From: Chromera velia
Lineage: Eukaryota > Sar > Chromeraceae
Direction of reading: 5' to 3'
DNA length: 57,604 nt
Assembly: GCA_018398765.1 (NCBI GenBank)
Contig: JAHBMJ010005015.1
Span: 16,780 to 74,383 of the forward strand
Below are positions 45,965 through 57,214 of the stretch, in pieces. The notes beneath the pieces were generated by a model that was not told the DNA's origin, made no database searches, and saw nothing but the letters and a program-made list of their open reading frames with translations. Numbering within the stretch: the stretch's first letter is position 1; the number at the start of each line of letters is the position of its first letter. The position numbers were made by a program, and so were the translations under genes.

Positions 45965-46886
45965 CACAAATCCACCATAATTAAGCGGGACTGCCGCCTA
46001 CATACACCTCAACACCGTATGTAGCGGCGTATAATACGCCCCCAAAAGGCCCTTATGGGCTTGGCCCGACCAGGTCATGAAAGGTATGGGGCCAGCGACC
46101 AAGGAATCTTAGTTTGGGTCCAAACGGACTCAGAAACACCTATTGGTTCCGGCATGCCACACCGGGGTGGGCCCACCAAAAATCTGGATTTTTTCTCAAT
46201 ACACCAAAAAGTGTAGACAAAGTGCCCACCAGGGTGCCGGGATACGTAATTGAAATAGTGATCGTACGTGTCATTGTGATCGAATGTTTTGGAGTTCTTT
46301 TCATTTCTTCTCTTCCTTTTCCCGGCTGCATTATCGTCAACGGCTCCGTACGAAGGGCCCCGTAAACAAAAACAATCAATTCATTGCATGGGCTTAGGCC
46401 CCTAAGCAGGCGTAGCATTTGCATCTAACAAAAAAAAAAAAAAATCAATTCTGAAAGTGCCCCCGATGCCTTCCGGGACCATCAATGCAACACAACTTGC
46501 AGCACATTTCAGAGTTTCTCAGAATGTCATTATGAACAAAATGAAGTTCCTCCTGTTCGCATGTGTTGATCTCCACGGATTCTCCAAAGAAGTCCGTCTT
46601 CATACCATCCGACTGCGAGCCTTCAAGCGTCTGAAACATGTCATGGGGCGTCAAAGGCACTGAAACGGAAGCTGCGAAAGAAGTCACCTGGGTATACATA
46701 CGCACTTTGCATTTCAATCATCTGTAGTCGACTCCAACCGAGGAGTTGGAAGGATTCGGAACGGTCCGGCAGTATGTTTAGGCGCGTGGCAAGACTGATT
46801 AGTGCAGCGAGATTTGTATTCAGGCTCTATGCTGCTGGACGTAGGCAAATTCCAGAGGCACAAAATCATGCTGATCTGGTGATACC
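45965..46886. other. Non-coding stretch, element-like
   Basis: It contains a small inverted repeat CTACATAC/GTATGTAG around 45998-46025 and an A-rich run near 46428-46443. The sequence between the tRNA-like unit and the A run could be body and tail of a short interspersed element, but the Pol III unit points the other way. No gene is supported. Confidence 0.4.
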
Positions 46887-47468
46887 CATTACCATCAATC
46901 ACACGAGGATGCCTTTAACCACCGGCTGACCATCAGCATAGAGGGCGGGGAGGGATATATATGCAGCATATGCTTCTCCCTCACACGAGACCCGTATTCC
47001 GTGAACTGTGAGAACGGCAAGGCTGGCCATATGTTTTGCGGAGAGTGCCTCAATACGTGAATAAAAAAATAGACGGCAGACGGGGAGGGGCATTCACGAA
47101 CGTGATCCCGTGAACAGCAGGAACGTTCATTGAATTATAATTTCTCCTGTCCCAAATGTAAAGGAAGAGCAACCAAAAAGCAGAGGGCGTCGGGAGACTA
47201 GAAGAGGTATAGTGAACATGGCATTCTTTTTCATTGCGTCAATGGATGTTCCTTCACTGGTCTCACTGCAAAGATGCGTCCTCATCAGTAAAACAACTAT
47301 TCAAACGCCCGCTTCTTTTGTTATGGTATCAACTGCTAAAAAGAAATAGGCTTCCTCCTCCGCTGTGGTGATTCTGCTGGTAAACGCTTTTTTTTTGTAG
47401 ACGATTTCTTTTGGGTCGACTGCGATGGAGACCAATTCGTGTGAGTCGGACAGGACACTTTGTCTCAA

Positions 47469-47527
<59 letters not shown>

Positions 47528-48165
47528 GTGACATAATTTCTTATACTTGAACATGTCTCCACATATACTGTGTGTATTTGCTACTGTACACGTCTCCTAT
47601 AAGACTTAGTATGCACAGAAACTGTGAAGGTCTATGCATGGATTACAGCGTTGTGGAACTGTGATCGGAGGAGGAGGCGATCAAATTTCTCCTGGCACCC
47701 TCGGTGTGGAGCGGGACCATGATCAAACTCCACAGAGCAGGTTGCAGACTCCCCTATGATCTGTGTCGCCTTCCCCTTCTGAGGGCCTTCTCATGAAGGA
47801 GAGAGATGCCCACACGGCAGAGTGTTCTGCTCATCGGAGTACCACCTATGCCATGCATCTCTGCGGGGAACTTCTCTGCAGAGCCATTTGAGGGAGAAGT
47901 GCGGAGAGGTAGAGGAAGTGTGCGGGGTCGCAGGGTATGGGGCGCGGTTCCTTCGGAAGGCGAGGGAGAAATATGAGAGAGGTTCCGCCACTGCTCATGT
48001 GCATCTCCTTCAGGCTTCTCTTCAGAAGGCAGAGGAAAAAAATAGGACGTATGAGAGCCAGTTGCAGGAAGAGAGACAGGAAAACTTCACACTTTGGCAG
48101 GAGAACAAACGACGAAGGTACGAGGATGAGCAACGCAGAAGGTACGTTCGGCTTCAAATCTTTCC
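46887..48165 (+). pseudogene. Broken RING / TRAF-type zinc-finger / coiled-coil gene
   Basis: A RING-like start reads YICSICFSLTRDPYSV then C-x6-GHMFCGECL (46960-47052). Its last Cys pair appears in a shifted frame as FSCPKCKG (about 47140-47165). The same frame then passes an in-frame TAG near 47201 into FHCVNGCSFTG, a TRAF-type finger, and a TAA near 47308. From about 47826 an open frame gives CSSEYHLC...SHLREKC and GYGARFLRKAREKYE, the TRAF-finger pattern with Cys/His replaced by Tyr. It ends in a coiled coil (LQASLQKAEEKNRTYESQL). An intron-split working gene is possible, but the stops inside finger units favour decay. Known relatives act as E3 ligases or adaptors. Confidence 0.45.
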
Positions 48166-48169
48166 GTGA

Positions 48170-49537
48170 CAGTCCACCTTTTCGGCCATATGATAGGAAA
48201 CCTTTTTAACCATATGAGAGGAATCCTGTTGTGAGAGGGCATTGCCAAACGCTTGGCCTTGAATATCGAATGGCTGTTTTTTCTAGATTTCTCTGTCTCA
48301 TTCTCTCTCTATCTTCTTGTCACCCTGTGACCCTGTGATACTATGTATATCTACCTACAGATCTGTCTGCCTGCTCGTCTGCCTTTCTGTGTCCTTTTGT
48401 GCCTGCCTGCCTGCCTGTTTGCCTGCCTGTGGCCTACCTACCTGTGTGAGCCTGTATGCTGGCCTTTTACCTATTATGATATGGTTATTCTGTGTTCGTC
48501 TGGGAGACAGACAGATGCTTTCGCACCGAGTCGGACACGTAGTTTATTTTTATGAGTAATTGACATGTTTTAATGAAACTGCAATATAGTCGAAACTCAA
48601 AATCAGACTGGAACGACTTCATCCACATGGTTAACTTTGTATACTCTCTAACGACCGTGGAGAAGGAGAGAGTTTCGAACACCTCCACGGCCTCAGCAGC
48701 TGTCGCTCCGTCGGCCAGTGCCATGAGCGTCGGAATGGTGGGGCTGCAGCGGGTTGGAGAAACTTAGGCTGATCCACTGCACATACGGTTCCTGCTGTTC
48801 CCCACGGAGGACCGCTCTTCAGAGAACCGGCAGTATGCAGTCTTGGACCACTGCGCAGGCTACGCCGTATACTCTCGAATCGCTGTAAGGAAATCCTCCA
48901 ACTTTGTCCTAGTCACTCCCGCCGAAAGAGCAATAGTCAGCAGGATTCAGACCTACAAGTCTCTCTGTCTCCTTCCCTCCTTCCCTCCCTTCTTCCCTCT
49001 CTCTCTCCTTCCCTGAGGCTCCCTCCAGATGACGGAATGGGCAAAAGGGTGAATCTTGCACTGGAGGGTGGTGGTGTTGAGGCACTGAGAGGCAGTATTG
49101 CAAAGATGCCCTCCCTCCCTGCAGGATCGATCAAGTCTTCGGGTCCGTGTGAAGAGAAAGGGGGTCATTGACAAGGCAGACTGAGACGACTCGATCGAAA
49201 TATGAAAGGAGACCTTCATGACATTTCTAAGAGTCAACGACGTAGTCCTCAGCAAGTCAATCAGAGCTGGGATTAGTATATAGGCAAAGATAAATGATAG
49301 AGGCGGTCTATCAACACTTTGTTCAACCGACCTTGCAAACTTTAACTGAGTGTTCAATTCAAGACTATGTTTTCATTAGGTGCCTGAAAGCAGCTTCAAA
49401 TGACATTGTTTCGTTTTAGTCTTAATTGCATCACTGCATGTCTGTGCCCGTGGTTTCACCTTGAAAGTTCCTGGTTCTTGTCTCTGTGCTCCCTCGTCTC
49501 TCACTCTCCCTTGCTCTCTCTCTCTCTCTCCCTCCCT

Positions 49538-49575
<38 letters not shown>

Positions 49576-50084
49576 GTGTGTGTGTGTGTATATGTGTATA
49601 TGTGTGTGTGTGTGTGTATGTGTGTATGTATGTGTGTGTGTGTGTATGTATGATTCTCTCTCTCTCTCTCTGTGTATGTGTATGTATGTGTGTGTGTCTG
49701 TTTGTCTGTCTGTCTGTCTGACCTATTAATTTTCTCTGAATCTGTTTCTACTCTGCTATCTTACCACTTCTTTGAGAAGCTTATGCGTCTAGTATCAGCG
49801 GCTCCTTTCTTTATGTAACGTATGCGTGCAGGTATGAAGAAAAATTCTAGCAACTTTCAGGAAGGAATACGTGAGAAACGGAGAAAGAGGTGGGGGTCGA
49901 GAAGGGAATCCGCCACTGGATCGATTTGGCAGATGCAGTGTTAAACTTTCAATTATTCCGGTCATCATTGTTTTGGTCATCCTTTGTTTCCTATTTCTGC
50001 GCTGCGTAGCCCATTTCCGGTTTCTCTTTCTCTGTGTCTCTTTATCCCCTTCCACCCCCCTACCCCCACTCCCCTGGTGCAGCT
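48170..50084. other. Region with microsatellites and no clear gene
   Basis: It contains CTGC/CTGT tracts (48350-48440), CT tracts with GT/AT arrays (49510-49720), and short open stretches around 48575-48765 and 48780-48960 (for example RQYAVLDHCAGYAVYSRIAV). Those stretches look protein-like but have no resolvable exon structure. They may be remnants of the same broken zinc-finger gene. Confidence 0.4.
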
Positions 50085-50272
50085 GAAGGCAGAAGAGACA
50101 GAAAAGAAGCTGGAGACTAGCTAGAACTAGAGGGGCAAAAGGGCACGCTGAAGAAGGAAATGGAGGAGCTGAAAAAAGAGATAGAAGACATGAAAAAGAC
50201 AGCGCAGACGGAAAGGACCAGGAAAGTTAGCCTAACAGAGCAAGATAGAAGACAGCAGGACACTGTTGGAGG
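50085..50272 (+). pseudogene. Coiled-coil exon remnant
   Basis: After a GGTGCAG acceptor at about 50083 the frame reads LKAEETEKKLE and then hits TAG. A shift restores LKKEMEELKKEIEDMKKTAQ, continuing to VGG and a GTAAAG donor near 50272. The heptad-like Lys/Glu pattern continues the coiled coil of the broken zinc-finger gene upstream, so it is probably one of its 3' exons. It could also be an independent fragment. Confidence 0.35.
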
Positions 50273-52500
50273 TAAAGACACAGCCTCCGTAGAGAAAGAC
50301 GAGACGTGTTTTCATTCTTTGTTCAGTATACAAAAGATGAAACCCCCTCCCCCCCCTAAATTCTTTTGGACAGCCCCGCTCTCCCTCCAGCTAATCCTGC
50401 CCTTTCTTCTTTTCTTTTTTGGGGCACATTTTTCTTTTCATTCCCGCTTTTTCTTCTTTTCTATTTTTTTTCTCGGCATATTTTTGGTACACATACTTAG
50501 ACACCATGAGCGCTCAGGCTGCAATGAGTGGTTTTCTTATTAATTATGAATATATTCCTATGAATACCTGGCTGCTTTGCAAATGGTGTTGGCTCAAGAA
50601 CACTTGAGCTTCATACCGTGCGATCCTGTCAGTGATGTCATTGAGCCAGTGAAGGTTAACCAAGATGCTAGACCGAGATGCTCTCTGGGCGGCCTTTGAG
50701 ATAGCTATCTCGACGTGTCTCACAAAGGATAGGGAGGAGGGATCTGTCAGTGAGTTGGGGGCGAACAGCTTTTCCCCGTCGCTAGGTCCGTCTTGTGTGG
50801 TTGCAGCCGAAGCGACAGGGAACGGGCCGTCTTCGTCTTCCAGATCGGCTTCTTCTTTTGCACCTGGTACACACACCAGCGTGCAGCCTATCAACAGAGA
50901 CGGTTCCCTCCTTGCTTAACTCCATGGCTGGGTGTACGGTCACCCACTGGGACAGACACGCTACCTTCAAGTTGACTGCCTACATGTGACGTTTGCTTTT
51001 TTGCTGCAGTCACTGAGCGGTTTTTTCCCGATTCAACCCGTCGATCAGGTGATGCTTTGCTGGTGATCTTTCTGGTGCCGGTTCCTTCGACGGTGGCTCT
51101 AAAAGATTGATGGCAGGAAGTTGCTGGTATTTTCCTAAATAAAACAGGCAAGATAGCAAGTTTGTACAAAGTTATGTATATGAATACCTGTACGGTATGT
51201 GGAGCACTAAATGAAGGTCCTTTTGTATGAGTGTCGTGTTGGCTGGGAAGGGGGGGACTGGCAGGAGGTAGTAAAGCGGAGCGGCTGCGGGCGGGAAGCT
51301 CGCACAGCTTCAACTTTCAGGGACCCAAGTGTATTCACTCAAGACAGAGACTGAGTGAGACTGCGTGAGTGCATGGCCCTCCAAAAGATTAAGACATTCT
51401 TAGAGACAGTCATGAAGGAACCGCCTCAGGTACTCACCTAGAAAGTGTTGACGGTAACCATGTCAATCACTGCCATCACTGTACATCACTGTCAATCAGA
51501 CGGAGGCGTTGGTTCTTAATTATTTTGTAACAACCGTGACCTCACACGTTCCATACTTAGTAAAACAAAATTAAAAATATAATGCTAGATATAATAAAAT
51601 AATTCAGTTTAATGAATCGTAAAACAAGTAATTTAACCTACTAGTTAACTCATTCAGATTTTACATATATAATTTTTTAAATGACAAAGCTATATAGCAG
51701 ATAGATAAAGTTTTGAAGATTGAACTAAAGATTTAAATTTCGTTTAAGCAGCTTAGTTGAAATTATCTGATACCTTACACGTAATTAGCAATCCGGCCAG
51801 CCTGGGGTTCAAACATAAAAAAAGGATTTTAAGGGATTTTGGTAAAGATTTTAGCGGATTTTAGCTAAACATCTATACAATTCAAATTTATAATAGAGAT
51901 TCTAAGAAATTGAAAGTCTTTTCCAACAGCTGAGATCTTATGTTGTCTGTGTACAAATATGTTGGTAGGAGTACACGGTCAATCTACTATAATCCAGTAC
52001 AATCCAACAGGCTACTGTCTGATTCAATTGGAATTTATCGAATACATGCTAATTAAACGACATACAAAAAATGTATGCATGCAAAAAACCTTCGGAGACT
52101 GAAGCTTTGCATACACGCCGAGCTAAACATTAATAGCTCGAAATCAGCATGCCAATTAATCGCAGTATTATGTTCATCCTTGCAAGCCGATGGATAGACT
52201 GTAGGCATAATTAGAGAACACACGTAGTGTCCTGCGCGCGACGCCCCTCCGTATCCATACCGCTGTCTTTTATCTATTGCTGACGGTTCTCAGGTGCACT
52301 TGCGGAAGCAAACAACAACAAAAGGCCATAACGTTAAAAATCATTCATATGTACATACTTACTTACTTAATTGTGGTTAAGCCTAGAGTCTCTGAAACTA
52401 GAGACAAATGGCAACCCATGCATGCAGTTGTAAACAAAAAGAGCAAACCGCTGCAGCTTAGCCTGCTTCCGCATGAATATAAAAATCAGTCATATGTAAA
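50273..52500. other. Intergenic region with AT-rich island
   Basis: 50280-51440 has only short frames without domains. 51520-52200 is an AT-rich island with no coding potential and probably holds decayed transposon sequence. TGCATGC motifs lie near 52074 and 52419. Confidence 0.5.
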
Positions 52501-53726
52501 TTATTTTAGAACAAAACAAAGAAAGGACAAACGCGCCTTCCAAAGAGAACGAAGACCATCATCACCAGTCCGACGTACTGCAAACATGAACAAATCAAGT
52601 AAAAACGAAATAGGCCATCTCAAAATATACAACTCTAAAAACAGAAAAGTAAGTTCGTCAACCAGGACAACCGCAGGTACATTATAAGAAAGAAGTGTCC
52701 GGATAAGATGAGAGGATATTAGGCCCTTCTTGGCCCAAATAGAAGGAACACAGGAGAAAGCATGCATCAAACGCACTCTACAAAGTGAAGGTAGGTTAGG
52801 AAAAGACGACCTTCCTCCAGAAATAGGCAACAGAGAAAAAGCAACCAAATTACGAAAGAAATTAAGAAGAACATCACGGTTAGGATTAACAGCAGTAAAA
52901 AGTAAAATCAAAGGAGATTCCGGTAAAGAGAAAAGACGCAAACCAAGCACCGTAGATCCCTTCTGACGCTCTAAAACGTACGCAGGACTGTAGAAGTCTT
53001 CCTCAAGCAACTCTTCCATCATGGGGTCATCTGGTACGTTACTCATGCCACAGTCAGACCTAAAAACAATCGTTCTATCGTCCATGTATCTCTCTGCCAT
53101 CTATTTCTCCCCCCCCCATGAAGGCTTTGATCTCATCAATGCAACAGAGTACTCTTTCCATGCGGCAAAAAATCGGGCCCCACCAGGAGAGCAAGGACTC
53201 CCTTGAGGAAAACCTTTATGCTGTCTGATCATCTTCCCTCGAACCCGAATTATATTCAAAACAAAATTAAGATTAATTATATGAGCTAGCATATCAAGAG
53301 GGCAAGAAAGTGCATTCACATAATTGCAGTAGGAGGATAAAAAAGCAACAGGTTTTAAGTGACGTCTTCGAGAATACCACTTTTCACCCTCTCCTGGACC
53401 CGCCTCCTTAATACAAAAAGACTTATAGGTGGGCAACACAACAAAACGATATCTAAAGAAAGAATGAATGAAATAAACAAAGTCATTCAAACAAGAAAGG
53501 AAATCAGCTCTGGGTAGAGAGGGAAAAAATGCTTTGATGTCGTCCACCAGCAGACCAAGTCCACCCCGAGGCCAATACGAATTAGAAAAATTTTAAAGAC
53601 AAGAGCCACGATCTGCAAGTCTTGAAGTTCCAAACCCTGAATTAAAGATCCCAACCTTATCTTGAAAAGCAAAGACAGAGTCAGAGTCACAATGCGGTGA
53701 AAAGTAAGAAAGACATCCATTCAAAG
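52501..53726 (-). pseudogene. Reverse transcriptase pseudogene, catalytic and C-terminal part
   Basis: Reading on the minus strand, about 53595-52501 gives the RT palm motifs in order: LVDDIKAFFPSLP (motif A), KGFPQGSPCSP (motif B) and ERYMDDRTIVF (motif C with the YMDD catalytic pair). A thumb-like region of about 180 residues ends at 52501. An in-frame TAG at about 53101-53103, right after a run of nine G, separates motifs B and C. A stop near 53600 and frame changes break the 5' side. It is cut at 53726 by a hAT-like insertion; the fingers part resumes at 57022. The combination of DIKAFFPS and QGSPxSP does not point clearly to LINE, LTR or Penelope elements. Confidence 0.72.
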
Positions 53727-53890
53727 CTAGGGTTGGACACTAAAGTTTTAAAGTTTTTTTTTATTAAAGTTTTTTTTTTCCCTTTAAACTTTATTTTAAA
53801 AAAATATTTTTCAATTAGTTTTTGAGTAGATTGTTAATTAAGTCAGTCATAAGTTAGACTCATAACTAAACTAATCCATTAGCCTACATA

Positions 53891-56130
53891 TAAGGCTTGG
53901 AAAAGGTGCACCTCAGAAAAGGTGCAAACCAAGAAGTTGCACCAGATGCACCTCTTTTGCACCAGATGCACCTGATGCACCTGTTTTGCACCTGATTGAA
54001 TGGAATTGGTTGAAAAATGTCAGCGTCATGGCCATGCAACGCGCCGCGGCCCCGCTCCTTCGGCTCCCCGCGGCCCCAAACGCGCGTGTTGCCGGGCCGC
54101 GGTACGCGGAATAAATCCAATCATATGCAGCCGATTTTTGAGATAAATTTAAAATCGGCTACATACAGAGGTCACTAAACGAACGTTCGACAACACATGC
54201 ACTGCATGAAATCAATTAGGTTCATTGCAGCATGCGTACCTCTTCTCTTTGCAGCATGAAAACTGTTTTATGGGCTGCTTTATGCAACAGAAACGACTGC
54301 ATGTACACGCATAGCAACGCAGTGCAGACGAGGGTAAAAGGACTAGAACAACAGGTTTGAGTCAAGAAGCTGAGTAAGCAGACTGAGTCCGTTTGCATAG
54401 CAATGGCACAATGCCAAACGGTTTGCGGGGAGGAAAACAGCTTCATCGACCTTTATTAGCAATCCGAGGATGAATGCCAATGCAGCGCTCCATACAGATT
54501 TTTTTTTATATGATGAAGAGAAGCAGAAACGGCACACACATGGGAACACGCATACGCGAAGGTACGTTGACACTCTCCCTCTTGGTTGTAGGTAAAGACT
54601 TTTAAAACCTGGTGCCGGGTGCTCTTTACGATTGGCGGGCTCGATCTATTTTGGTCAGTAAGAGTGCAATTGGTTTGATCATTTGATTTGCTGCTTTGCC
54701 TTAGAGAGTGGAACCATTCGTCACTTCCGTCTGCTGATGGCTCGTCAAGTTTCGTCAAGTTTGCATGCTCACATACAGATCTATATCTGACTTTCTGTCA
54801 TGCCATGGCTTCTCGTTGCGTTTGGTACTTCCAGAGGGTTTGAAGTCTGTCTGTAGATGGAATTGCAGCTTTCCTAGGGGCGTTCACCCCTTCGTTCACG
54901 AGTTATCAGTCATACCGGTCCTGTATACCGGTCACTGCAGTTAATCATTTTTCAATTTCACAAACTGGGGCCCTGTCCAGATAGACGGCTTCAAACAAAT
55001 GCCAACAAACAAAAGAAGAGTTGTTGAAGAGTAGGGAGAGCCTCTTTTGGATCTGAAGATGGAAAAATTACTTGTACTAGCTGCGTAGATCCTTGCAGGT
55101 GGCTCAGGAGGGTATGGAAAGACAAGCTAGTCTGGATGGACATCATAAATTAAGCTAGGTCAGTCAAAAGAAGAAGGTCTGGGGTTAGGAATCACACCTG
55201 TCCGACTCTGTCCGTATTTCTCTCATTCTTCAAAGCCAAGCCCAAATTAAAAGCCAAAGCCAAAGCCTCCCCTGCGTCCCAACCAGCCCGCATCAAACTA
55301 GAGGAGTTTTTAGGGAAGAAAGACGACATACTGAGGTCGACTTTCAAGTTGGACTTCGAGTGAAACAAAGTCTGCAAGGAGCCTGCTCTCTCCTCTTCTT
55401 TCTCCTCTTCTTCTTTCTCTTTTTCCTCTTTTTTGTCCTCCGTTGTTATTTTATATGGGGGGGTGAGCTAGGGGGTGAGTGAAGAAGAGAGCTAGGTATG
55501 ACGGGGCTGGGCTCTGAGCCTTGAGATCAGGCCCTCACTTATCCTCACTTGCCCTTGCTCAGAGGAAAAGTGTAAATTAAAAAAAGCCTTCTTTTATTCA
55601 TTCTTTCTTCTTTTTCTTTTTCATGAAAATACACCATTTGTGGTTGCTTTCTTCATGAGTTTGCTCCAAAGGGGCATCATGCAGTTTGAAGGTTTTATGG
55701 ACCGTATGGGGACAGAATTGGACTATAGTGCAGCAGACAACCGGCGCCAAACATATTCAAACATTGGACAGGTGAAAAACGTTGCTTAAATTGAGAAAAG
55801 AAACCCAGAAAGAGACTGAAGTCATGATATAGTCTTTAATTGTTATTTTTTTTATTTTTTCTTTTTATCGCCTTTTCACTGATATTTCTAATGACATTTT
55901 AAGTTGTTTTGCTTAGTAAAAATCAATGTAGCAAATCTATATCATAAAAAGCTTTTAGGCTTTGATTGAGGCGCCTTTTGGCCGTTAGAAACACTAGAAA
56001 TCAACCCTAGAAACCTAGCTTTTATAAAGTAAACGGTGCACCTTATTTTGCACCTGTTTTGCACCTGATTTAAGGTGCAAACTTGTTTTTGCACCAGCAC
56101 CAGCACCTTATGCACCTTTTCTCAGCCTTA
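53891..56130. mobile_element. Inner hAT-like element nested in the outer one
   Basis: Termini TAAGGCTTGGAAAAGGTGCA and, on the minus strand, TAAGGCTGAGAAAAGGTGCA match at 18 of 20 bases. An exact 8-bp target-site duplication CCTACATA lies at 53883-53890 and 56131-56138. Multiple GCACC/GGTGC motifs crowd both subterminal regions, probably transposase-binding repeats. The 2.24-kb body has no convincing transposase, so it is probably non-autonomous. A GC-rich block (54030-54110) and AT-rich 3' part suggest composite content. Confidence 0.85.
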
Positions 56131-56163
56131 CCTACATAGAAGATGGCACAAGCTTAGTCTCTT

Positions 56164-56718
56164 TAAGTTGAAATTTATGTTCACATTGAAAACCATATAA
56201 ATCCGACTCGCCGTACAGCCGCTGTCGTTGCAGCTGCTGCTATTAGCAAGGCAGCGTCTCCTGATCATGATCGCGGAAAGAAGAAAGGGAGGGAAGCCGA
56301 AAGGGCTGATAGCGCTGAGGCACCTAGTGAGGAATATGAAAACGGTACAGTCTGCCTCGAACTAGGGCTGGTTGAGGGCATTTTTACATCATCTGGAACC
56401 CAGGTTTTCTCTCCTGTGTACCTAATAGCCAAAAACGAGAAATTGACGGTCCGAGTGGTGAGACACATTCGAGACAAAGAGAAAGGTACAGAGGACTTGG
56501 AGTTTTTTCAGCACTTTGGGGCTGCCGAGTGGGTAGAAGACTTTGAATTAGCAAATATCAAAGATGTTGCGCCAACGTTGGCATACATCGAGAAGAGACC
56601 CAGGGGAGTAGTAGTTACAAGCAGCCGCCACCGTCTGTTAGGAGAAGTGATTGTTGGAAAAGAAGAAGTGGATTTCTTGGAGAAGGATCCCAGAGGACCA
56701 AAGTTACCGGTTATTTGA
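56164..56718 (+). CDS. Unassigned ORF inside the outer hAT-like element
   Basis: A frame is open from just after a TAA near 56161 to TGA/stop at 56718, roughly 180 codons; the first in-frame Met I see is late, so it may be a 3' exon. It starts Ala/Lys-rich (AAVVAAAAISKAAS, KKKGREAERADS), then a folded-looking part: TVCLELGLVEGIF, LTVRVVRHIRDKEK, LEFFQHFGAAEWVEDF, RGVVVTSSRHRLLGEV. It is not a recognisable transposase. It could be a captured host fragment or an element-specific protein. It lies between the inner element's right duplication and the outer right terminus. Confidence 0.4.
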
Positions 56719-57021
56719 ATTTATATTAACGTTGTTTCTAGGATTTTTTGTGAGAATTGTAATTAATATAGTAATGCATTACATACATCGTTTTCAAATT
56801 TAAAAAACTTTTGCATAACTATAGTATATCTAGTAATTTATAAAGCATCAACTTTGTCTGCAATAATATAAATGAAACCAACTTCTCTAGCAATGTCTTT
56901 TAAATGAGCTTTTGCATATCTGGTTGCATGTTTACTTTTAAAGTTTTAAAGTTAAAGTTTAAAGTTTTGCAAGCAAACTATATTATAAAAAAAACTTTAG
57001 TGTCCAACCCTAGATTCAAAG

Positions 57022-57214
57022 CCTTGCAAAGGAAAGAAAAAATCTCACGTCTGGCGTATCTCTTGTAAGATACCAATGGCCTGTACTTCAAAGAGGACCA
57101 AGACTCAGGGAGCTCCCCCTCAACTCCCCAAGACTTACGTTTCACCCAAAGGATCCCAATCCCAAAGTGGTGTTTCTTCTTGTCGAATTTCAATTTAAAA
57201 AATAAAAATCCCAA
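57022..57214 (-). pseudogene. Reverse transcriptase pseudogene, fingers part
   Basis: The minus-strand frame contains SSLKYRPLVSYKRYARREI, which fits the RT fingers motif 'RPIVSY' region. It runs into the target duplication at 57021, where the outer transposon interrupts it. The catalytic part continues beyond the insertion at 53726. Further upstream (57215-57604) only AT-rich sequence with short frames is seen. Confidence 0.55.

Larger units (their letters stand above)
53727..57013. mobile_element. Outer hAT-like non-autonomous DNA transposon
   Basis: Terminal inverted repeats CTAGGGTTGGACACTAAAG lie at both ends and agree over about 25 bases. An exact 8-bp target-site duplication ATTCAAAG flanks it at 53719-53726 and 57014-57021. 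Eight bases is the hAT signature. Subterminal TTTAAAGTTT-type repeats occur inside both ends. Without the inner element it is about 1.04 kb and encodes no transposase; it carries an unassigned open frame (56164-56718). It sits inside the reverse transcriptase pseudogene. Confidence 0.85.

Noticed and set aside
47195-53103. Stop-codon reassignment suggested by in-frame TAG/TAA in the zinc-finger and RT frames
   Set aside because: TAG, TAA and TGA all end well-supported genes here (for example TAG for the 12-TM and ankyrin genes), and both loci show other signs of decay.
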